Assembly: GCA_934183135.1 (NCBI GenBank) | Contig: CAKPRX010000119.1 | Coordinates: 1-5,190 of the forward strand | Reading direction: 5' to 3' | Source of the DNA: an uncultured Prevotella sp. | Lineage (GTDB): Bacteria; Bacteroidota; Bacteroidia; Bacteroidales; Bacteroidaceae | DNA length: 5,190 nucleotides | Part shown: positions 1-5,190 of the stretch, piece by piece | Layout: each line of letters starts with the position of its first letter | Numbering within the stretch: position 1 is the first letter of the stretch | The notes under the pieces: model-generated | What the model was told of the DNA's origin: nothing | The model's database searches: none | Seen by the model: only the letters and a program-made list of their open reading frames with translations | Made by a program: the position numbers and the translations under genes

Positions 1-933
1 TACGTGAGCACCGTGCTGGTAAGCAACGGTACCCTCAAGGTGGGCGACTACGTGATAGCCGGAACCAGCTGGGGCCGCATCAAGGCCATGTTTAACGAGC
101 GCAATCAGCGCATAGACAGTGCCAAGCCGGCCGAGCCGGCCATCATACTGGGCCTGAACGGAGCGCCTACCGCCGGCGACGCTTTCCATGTACTCGACTC
201 GGAACAGGAGGTACGCGAGATAGCCAACAAGCGCGAGCAGCTACAGCGCGAACAGGGCCTGCGTACCCAGAAACGACTCTCGCTCGACGACATCTCGCAC
301 CGTATCGCCCTCGGTTCGTTCAAAGAGCTTAATATCATCGTCAAGGGCGACACCGACGGTAGTATCGAGGCTCTGAGCGACTCGTTTATCAAACTCTCGA
401 CAGAGAAGGTTAACGTCAACGTGATACACAAGGCCGTGGGCCAGATATCCGAGAGCGATGTAACCCTGGCCGACGCTTCCGACGCCATCATCGTGGGCTT
501 CCAGGTGCGCCCCTCGGCAGCCGCCCGCAAGCAGGCTGACCAGGAGGGAGTAGAGATTAACACCTACTCGGTGATCTACGATGCCATAGACGACGTCAAG
601 TCGGCTATGCAGGGTATGCTCGACAAGGTAAAGAAGGAGATTGTGACCGGCCAGGTAGAAGTTAAGCAGGTGTACAAGATTTCCAAGGTGGGCGTAGTGG
701 CCGGCTGTCTGGTAACAGAGGGCAAGGTACACAGCAAGGACAAGGCCCGCGTGATACGCGACGGCATTGTAGTGAAGACAGCGCCCATCGACTCGCTGAA
801 GCGTTACAAGGACGATGTCAAGGAAGTACCCACGGGTATGGAGTGTGGTATCAGCCTGGTTAACTACAGCGACATCCAGGAGGGCGACATCCTCGAGACC
901 TTTACCGAAATCGAGGTGGAGCAGAAACTCTAA
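1..933 (+). CDS. infB: Translation initiation factor IF-2, C-terminal part (5' end cut by window edge)
   Basis: This is the last 310 residues of IF-2, the GTPase that places initiator fMet-tRNA on the 30S subunit and promotes 70S joining. The reading frame is open from base 1, so the start and the GTP-binding domain lie upstream; the GTG at base 4 is internal. Residues about 1-65 are the end of the domain II beta-barrel ([16 protein letters not shown]). About 95-205 are the IF-2 alpha/beta/alpha domain III ([32 protein letters not shown]). About 215-310 are the C-terminal barrel that binds fMet. Residues matching those recalled as fMet-contacting in Bacillus stearothermophilus IF-2 are present with identical spacing: C236, K267-R268-Y269-K270 and E281-C282-G283. 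The gene ends in TAA and is followed at once by a stem-loop. Nothing suggests damage. Identification is very secure from length and collinearity with E. coli IF-2. Confidence 0.97.
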   Translation, partial: YVSTVLVSNGTLKVGDYVIAGTSWGRIKAMFNERNQRIDSAKPAEPAIILGLNGAPTAGDAFHVLDSEQEVREIANKREQLQREQGLRTQKRLSLDDISHRIALGSFKELNIIVKGDTDGSIEALSDSFIKLSTEKVNVNVIHKAVGQISESDVTLADASDAIIVGFQVRPSAAARKQADQEGVEINTYSVIYDAIDDVKSAMQGMLDKVKKEIVTGQVEVKQVYKISKVGVVAGCLVTEGKVHSKDKARVIRDGIVVKTAPIDSLKRYKDDVKEVPTGMECGISLVNYSDIQEGDILETFTEIEVEQKL

Positions 934-943
934 CACAGGCAGG

Positions 944-972
944 ATAGCCATCCGTCTGACGGATAAGGCTAT
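944..972 (+). terminator. Stem-loop just after infB, possible terminator lacking a U-run
   Basis: The stem-loop starts 11 bases after the infB stop. ATAGCC (944-949) pairs with GGCTAT (967-972), and ATCCGT (950-955) pairs with ACGGAT (959-964), leaving loop CTG and a two-base bulge (AA, 965-966): 12 pairs in all. Its position fits a 3' end of infB. However, the bases that follow (ATGCAATAATATAGG) contain no U-tract, so intrinsic termination is uncertain. It could equally be a processing or stability hairpin, or the first element of a structured sufB leader. Confidence 0.45.
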
Positions 973-985
973 ATGCAATAATATA

Positions 986-1024
986 GGTAGTGGCATCCTG
1001 TTCGACGAAGAGGGTGTCACTATC
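986..1024 (+). promoter_or_regulatory. Long imperfect stem-loop upstream of sufB
   Basis: The 39-base segment folds into a nearly continuous stem. Positions 986-999 pair with 1011-1024 and 1001-1003 pair with 1007-1009, with one G-G mismatch (1000/1010) and a three-base loop (1004-1006). That gives 17 pairs, three of them G-U, which suggests an RNA structure rather than a DNA-protein operator. It lies in the middle of the infB-sufB gap, 78 bases before the preferred sufB start. No U-run follows. Its function is unknown; a leader element of the sufB transcript is an inference. Confidence 0.5.
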
Positions 1025-1047
1025 ATGGTTATAAATAGTTCCCCGCA

Positions 1048-1062
1048 TGACCGACGAGGTCA
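1048..1062 (+). promoter_or_regulatory. Short stem-loop proximal to sufB start
   Basis: TGACC (1048-1052) pairs perfectly with GGTCA (1058-1062) around loop GACGA. CCC at 1041-1043 or 1042-1044 can pair with GGG at 1067-1069 across an internal loop, giving a longer two-part hairpin. It is the third hairpin in a row in this gap. A five-pair stem is individually weak evidence; its interest comes from its neighbours and its closeness to the sufB start. Confidence 0.3.
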
Positions 1063-1101
1063 GACTGGGATTTACCAAGTGTCATGGACACACACATACA
1101 A

Positions 1102-2547
1102 ATGGCAGAAAAAGAAAAGAACGAGTTTGTCAAGCAGGTAGCCGACCAGAAGTACGAATTCGGCTTCACCACCAATGTGCAGACAGACATTATTGACAAG
1201 GGCCTCAACGAGCAGGTGGTACGCCTCATCTCGCAGAAGAAAGGCGAACCTCAGTGGCTGCTCGACTTCAGGCTCCGGGCCTTCCGCCACTGGCTCACGC
1301 TCGAGCAGCCCACATGGGGACATGTACATGTGCCAGAGATAGACTATCAGGCCATATCCTACTATGCCGACCCAATGGCCAAGAAGCCCAAGAACGACAA
1401 GATAGACCCCGAGCTGGAGAAGACTTTCGACAAGCTGGGTATCCCCCTGGAGGAGCGGTTGGCGCTGAGCGGCACGGCTGTAGACGCCATCATGGACTCG
1501 GTGTCCGTGAAGACCACGTTCAAGGACCAGCTACGCGCCAAGGGCATCATCTTCAGCAGCATAGGCGAGGCTGTGAAAGAGCACCCCGACCTGGTGCGTG
1601 AGTATCTGGGCTCGGTGGTTCCCTACCGTGACAATTTCTTCGCAGCCCTTAACAGCGCCGTGTTCAGCGACGGCTCCTTCGTCTATATCCCTAAGGGCGT
1701 AAGGTGCCCTATGGAGCTCAGCAGCTACTTCCGTATCAACGCCCGCAATACCGGCCAGTTCGAGCGTACACTCATTGTGGCCGAGGACGACAGCTACGTG
1801 TCCTACCTGGAGGGCTGTACCGCCCCGATGCGCGACGAGAACCAGCTACACGCTGCCATCGTCGAGATAATCGTCAAGGACAATGCCGAAGTAAAATACT
1901 CTACCGTGCAGAACTGGTACCCGGGCGACGAGCACGGCAAGGGCGGTGTACTCAACCTGGTTACTAAGCGCGGCGACCTGCGGGGCGTCAACTCCAAGCT
2001 CAGTTGGACTCAGGTCGAGACGGGTTCGGCCATTACGTGGAAATATCCTTCCTGCGTGCTGCGTGGCGACAACTCACAGGCTGAGTTCTATTCTGTCGCC
2101 GTAACCAACCATTATCAGGAGGCCGACACCGGTACCAAGATGATACACATGGGCAAGAACACCAAGAGCACCATCATCTCCAAGGGCATCTCGGCTGGTC
2201 ACAGTCAGAACTCTTACCGTGGACTGGTACGTGCCACGAGCAATGCCGACAACGCCCGCAACTACAGTTCGTGCGACTCGCTGCTGTTAGGTTCCGACTG
2301 CGGTGCCCATACCTTCCCCTACATGGACATACACAATGACAGCGCCATCGTGGAACACGAGGCAACCACCTCTAAGATATCCGAGGACCAGCTGTTCTAC
2401 TGCAACCAGCGCGGCATACCCACCGAGCAGGCCGTGGGCCTCATCGTGAACGGCTACGCTAAGGAGGTGCTCAACAAGCTGCCCATGGAGTTTGCCGTAG
2501 AGGCGCAGAAGCTGCTCAGTGTATCACTCGAAGGAACCGTAGGATAA
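1102..2547 (+). CDS. sufB: Fe-S cluster assembly scaffold protein SufB
   Basis: SufB is the scaffold subunit of the cytoplasmic SufBC2D complex and receives sulfur and iron to build nascent Fe-S clusters. The preferred start at 1102 gives 481 residues ([10 protein letters not shown]..., aligning with recalled Bacteroidota SufB N-termini). An in-frame ATG at 1084 would add six residues. Counted from 1102, residues equivalent to functional E. coli SufB positions are all present: R211 (E. coli R226), N213 (N228), C239 (C254, in [17 protein letters not shown]), Q270 and W272 (Q285, W287), K289 (K303), C391 (C405, in SSCDSLLLG) and H419-E420 (H433-E434, in EHEATTS). The beta-helix core spans roughly residues 195-420, with the C-terminal helical SufC-binding part after it ([29 protein letters not shown]). 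No cysteine occurs before residue 202, so the N-terminal CxxCxxxC of some SufB proteins is absent. Full length, intact and highly conserved. Confidence 0.98.
   Translation: MAEKEKNEFVKQVADQKYEFGFTTNVQTDIIDKGLNEQVVRLISQKKGEPQWLLDFRLRAFRHWLTLEQPTWGHVHVPEIDYQAISYYADPMAKKPKNDKIDPELEKTFDKLGIPLEERLALSGTAVDAIMDSVSVKTTFKDQLRAKGIIFSSIGEAVKEHPDLVREYLGSVVPYRDNFFAALNSAVFSDGSFVYIPKGVRCPMELSSYFRINARNTGQFERTLIVAEDDSYVSYLEGCTAPMRDENQLHAAIVEIIVKDNAEVKYSTVQNWYPGDEHGKGGVLNLVTKRGDLRGVNSKLSWTQVETGSAITWKYPSCVLRGDNSQAEFYSVAVTNHYQEADTGTKMIHMGKNTKSTIISKGISAGHSQNSYRGLVRATSNADNARNYSSCDSLLLGSDCGAHTFPYMDIHNDSAIVEHEATTSKISEDQLFYCNQRGIPTEQAVGLIVNGYAKEVLNKLPMEFAVEAQKLLSVSLEGTVG
2541..2544 (+). promoter_or_regulatory. Possible ribosome binding site for the gene at 2549
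   Basis: AGGA lies inside the last codons of sufB, four bases before the ATG at 2549, with a second AAGGA at 2531-2535. The other starts in this window have no such motif, and Bacteroidota seldom depend on Shine-Dalgarno pairing. With a one-base gap between the sufB stop and this start, translation re-initiation by ribosomes finishing sufB is as likely as direct binding. Confidence 0.3.
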
Positions 2548-2548
2548 T

Positions 2549-3319
2549 ATGTATCGACTCATAATGACAATGCTGATGGCCATAGCGACGGTAGCGCAGG
2601 TGGCCGCACAGGACACATACCGCTACAAGCGCCATGGCGAGTACAAGGACGACTCGCAGGCCCGCTGGGCCATCGATGCCCATATTGGCGGCAACGCTAC
2701 CATCGGTGCCCACCGCTCGGGCGGCAACGCCCCCCTGTACCGCATGGGCGCTGCCAGTCAGACGGGCATGCTCACCAGTCTGCACGCCGAGTACTATATA
2801 CCTAACAGCCAGTGGAGCGTCAAGGCTGGCTATGAACACGAGGAGATAAGCTATCTCAAGGGCGATGCCAACAGCGACCTGAACCAGCTGATGGCCGGCG
2901 GCCGATGGCGCCCTGCCCCCACCGACTGGTGGATACAGCCCTACGTGGGTGCCGACGTGCTCTGGACGATAGATGCCGGGCGCGACGACCTGGCCAGCGA
3001 CATCACGATGCCCCAGGAAGGTTACCAGTACCACATCGGCGGCCAGACCCGCACGCCCCGCTTCAGCGCCGGCCCCGTAGTGGGTGCCGATGTCTACATC
3101 TTCAGTCACATAGCCCTCCAGGCTCAGTATGGCTTCCGTCTCGGGTTCGGCTCGCACAACCATGCCGTCTATACCGACAACAAAGAGGTCACCCCCACCG
3201 TCTATCATGGTCAGATACACCGCCATGTACTCTCCGTGGGACTCAAAGTAGACTTCCCCTTCCACTTTACTGAGGGCGACAGCCGCGGACTGCTCCAGGG
3301 AATACTCGATTCGTATTAA
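2549..3319 (+). CDS. Predicted secreted small outer-membrane beta-barrel protein of unknown function, inserted in the suf operon
   Basis: I do not recognise this 256-residue protein by family. Residues 1-20 look like a signal peptide: basic R3, hydrophobic core to about residue 15, and a likely signal peptidase I site after VAA-20, leaving QDTYRYK. The mature part shows eight amphipathic, aromatic-ended strands, roughly 38-49, 73-84, 87-101, 111-121, 127-139, 170-183, 186-200 and 224-238. Turns alternate short (84-87, 122-126, 184-186) and long (50-72, 102-110, 140-169, 201-223). That is the pattern of OmpA/OmpX-type eight-stranded barrels, with long loops facing outward. The mature protein has no cysteine, and an 18-residue tail follows the last strand. 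It ends in tandem TAA TAA. The gene starts one base after sufB and ends 26 bases before sufC, with no visible terminator, so it is probably co-transcribed with suf. A link to Fe-S assembly or iron uptake is unproven. It could also be a periplasmic beta-sandwich protein. Confidence 0.85.
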   Translation: MYRLIMTMLMAIATVAQVAAQDTYRYKRHGEYKDDSQARWAIDAHIGGNATIGAHRSGGNAPLYRMGAASQTGMLTSLHAEYYIPNSQWSVKAGYEHEEISYLKGDANSDLNQLMAGGRWRPAPTDWWIQPYVGADVLWTIDAGRDDLASDITMPQEGYQYHIGGQTRTPRFSAGPVVGADVYIFSHIALQAQYGFRLGFGSHNHAVYTDNKEVTPTVYHGQIHRHVLSVGLKVDFPFHFTEGDSRGLLQGILDSY

Positions 3320-3345
3320 TAATCATATAGATATAATTACAAGAT

Positions 3346-4104
<759 letters not shown>

Positions 4105-4124
4105 GCCCGTAATATCCCTTAATT

Positions 4125-5190
4125 ATGAAAAGCGAACAACAGTATATAGACCTGTACACGGCGTGTGCCGAGATGATCAGCACCCACTCGGCCCCCGTGA
4201 TGAACCGCCTGCGCGAGGCGGCCTTTGCCGACTTCAAGAGGCTCGGCTTTCCTACGCGCAAGGTAGAGCGCTACAGATATACCGACATTGCCAAGCTATT
4301 TGAGCCCGACTACGGGCTCAACCTTAACCGCCTGGACATACCGGTAGACCCCTACGACGTATTCAGGTGCGATGTGCCCAACCTGAGTACTTCCCTCTAT
4401 TTTGTCATCAACGACAGCTTCTACGCCAAGCAGTTGCCGCAGGCACACCTGCCCGAGGGCGTCGTCATCGACTCGCTGAGCCGCGTGGCCGCCACCCGCC
4501 CCGAGCTGGTTGAGCCCTACTACGGCCGCATAGCCCCCACGGCTACCGACGCGCTTACCGCCCTCAACACCATGCTGGCCCAGGACGGCCTGTTCATCTA
4601 CGTGCCTAAGAACGTGAGGATGGAGCGCACCGTGCAGGTCATCAACATCCTGCGCTCCGACGTCGACCTGATGGTCAACCGCCGTGTCCTCATGGTCATC
4701 GAGCAGGGTGCCGAGGCCCGGTTCCTCTTCTGCGACCATGCTGCCGACGACCGCCGTTTCCTGGCTACCCAGGTGATAGAGGCTTACGTGGGCGACAACG
4801 CCAGCCTGGACCTCTACTGCCTGGAAGAGACCCACATACGCAACACCCGCACCAGCAACGTGTATATAGAGCAGCAGGCCAACAGCCGTGTCAACCACAA
4901 CGTGATAACCCTGCACAACGGCGTTACCTGCAACCACCTGGACCTGACCTTCAGGGGCGAGGGGGCCGAGTGCCGCTGCAACGGCTGCGTGATAGCCGAC
5001 AAGACCCAGCATGTAGACAACAACACCCTCATAGACCACCAGGTGGGCCACTGTACCAGCAACGAGCTGTACAAGTACGTCCTCGACGGCGAGGCCGTGG
5101 GTGCCTTCGCCGGCCGTGTACTGGTGCGCCACGGAGCCCAGAAGACCTCCTCGCAGGAGACCAACCAGAACCTCTGCGCCACCCGTACCG
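4125..5190 (+). CDS. sufD: Fe-S cluster assembly protein SufD (3' end cut by window edge)
   Basis: SufD is the paralogue of SufB that completes the SufBC2D complex and is needed for iron acquisition during cluster assembly. The frame is open from the ATG at 4125 to the window end, giving 355 residues plus one base; roughly the last 90-100 residues are missing by comparison with the usual length of about 420-450. Seen directly: an N-terminal helical region (1-45), the VERYRYTDI stretch (47-55) matching the E-x-W-K/R-Y-T motif of SufD, and the beta-helix core from about residue 150, with GLFIYVPKNVRMERTVQV and the family-typical run NELYKYVLDGEAVGAFAGRV followed by GAQKTSSQETNQNL. The site of the E. 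coli H360 equivalent lies beyond the edge. C283, C285 and C288 form a CxCxxC motif I do not recall as usual for SufD. It has no Shine-Dalgarno motif and sits 20 bases after sufC. Confidence 0.96.
   Translation, partial: MKSEQQYIDLYTACAEMISTHSAPVMNRLREAAFADFKRLGFPTRKVERYRYTDIAKLFEPDYGLNLNRLDIPVDPYDVFRCDVPNLSTSLYFVINDSFYAKQLPQAHLPEGVVIDSLSRVAATRPELVEPYYGRIAPTATDALTALNTMLAQDGLFIYVPKNVRMERTVQVINILRSDVDLMVNRRVLMVIEQGAEARFLFCDHAADDRRFLATQVIEAYVGDNASLDLYCLEETHIRNTRTSNVYIEQQANSRVNHNVITLHNGVTCNHLDLTFRGEGAECRCNGCVIADKTQHVDNNTLIDHQVGHCTSNELYKYVLDGEAVGAFAGRVLVRHGAQKTSSQETNQNLCATRT
4300..4321 (+). repeat. Perfect inverted repeat (hairpin) inside sufD
   Basis: TTGAGCCCG (4300-4308) is the exact reverse complement of CGGGCTCAA (4313-4321) around loop ACTA, giving a nine-pair stem that overlaps codons 59-66 of sufD (within FEPDYGLN). 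No U-run follows, so it is not an intrinsic terminator. It may be a chance product of GC-rich coding sequence or an mRNA stability element. Confidence 0.4.

Noticed and set aside
241..1026. Long minus-strand open frame opposite infB (similar ones at 2516-3265, 3349-3996 and 4296-5132)
   Set aside because: These lie opposite confidently identified or strongly gene-like + strand genes and their translations are low-complexity (V/H/L/G-rich) with no recognisable domain. They arise from the codon bias of the real genes.
1028..1045. TATAAATAG as a promoter element for sufB
   Set aside because: It does not match the Bacteroidota -7 consensus TAnnTTTG, and no TTTG element is found at a suitable distance upstream. 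A/T-richness alone is not enough.
1025..1141. Small open frame from the ATG at 1025 overlapping the start of sufB, as a possible leader peptide
   Set aside because: It is in a different frame from sufB, overlaps it by about 40-58 bases, has no recognisable composition such as a run of one regulatory amino acid, and no start signal. The frame is also open upstream through infB, so it is most likely incidental.
1320..1331. Perfect 12-base palindrome ACATGTACATGT inside sufB
   Set aside because: It has no loop, lies within conserved coding sequence (GHVHVP) and is isolated, so an operator role is not supported.
3320..3345. A/T-rich gap before sufC as a separate sufC promoter
   Set aside because: It is only 26 bases long, matches no -33/-7 pair, and looks like the usual A/T-rich translation initiation region of Bacteroidota genes.

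Overview
The window is an ordinary chromosomal segment of a member of the Bacteroidota, most likely from the Prevotella/Bacteroides side of the phylum. The evidence is the protein style of IF-2, SufB, SufC and SufD, start codons preceded by A/T-rich sequence rather than strong Shine-Dalgarno sites, heavy use of ATA for isoleucine despite GC-rich genes, and the linkage of infB to suf genes. The genus cannot be settled from sequence alone. All supported genes lie on the + strand.

Layout: (1) 1-933 is the 3' end of infB (translation initiation factor IF-2, domains II-IV), cut by the left edge. (2) 934-1101 is a non-coding gap unusually rich in stem-loops: 944-972, 986-1024 and 1048-1062, plus an alternative stem at 969-986 that cannot form together with the first two. 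No canonical terminator U-run or convincing Bacteroidota promoter is visible in it. (3) sufB, 1102-2547 (alternative start 1084). (4) 2549-3319 is an unrecognised secreted protein whose strand/loop pattern predicts a small eight-stranded outer-membrane beta-barrel. It starts one base after the sufB stop. (5) sufC, 3346-4104. (6) sufD, 4125 to the right edge, cut before its C-terminus.

SufB, SufC and SufD form the SUF BC2D iron-sulfur cluster assembly complex in the cytoplasm: SufC is the ABC-type ATPase, and SufB and SufD are the paired beta-helix scaffolds. All residues known to matter in E. coli SufB and SufC that were checked here are present, so the system looks functional. A cysteine desulfurase (sufS) would be expected just downstream, outside the window.

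The two most interesting points are the predicted outer-membrane protein gene placed between sufB and sufC, breaking up genes whose products form one complex, and the structured region before sufB, which could be an RNA leader controlling the operon. Neither is proven by the sequence alone.
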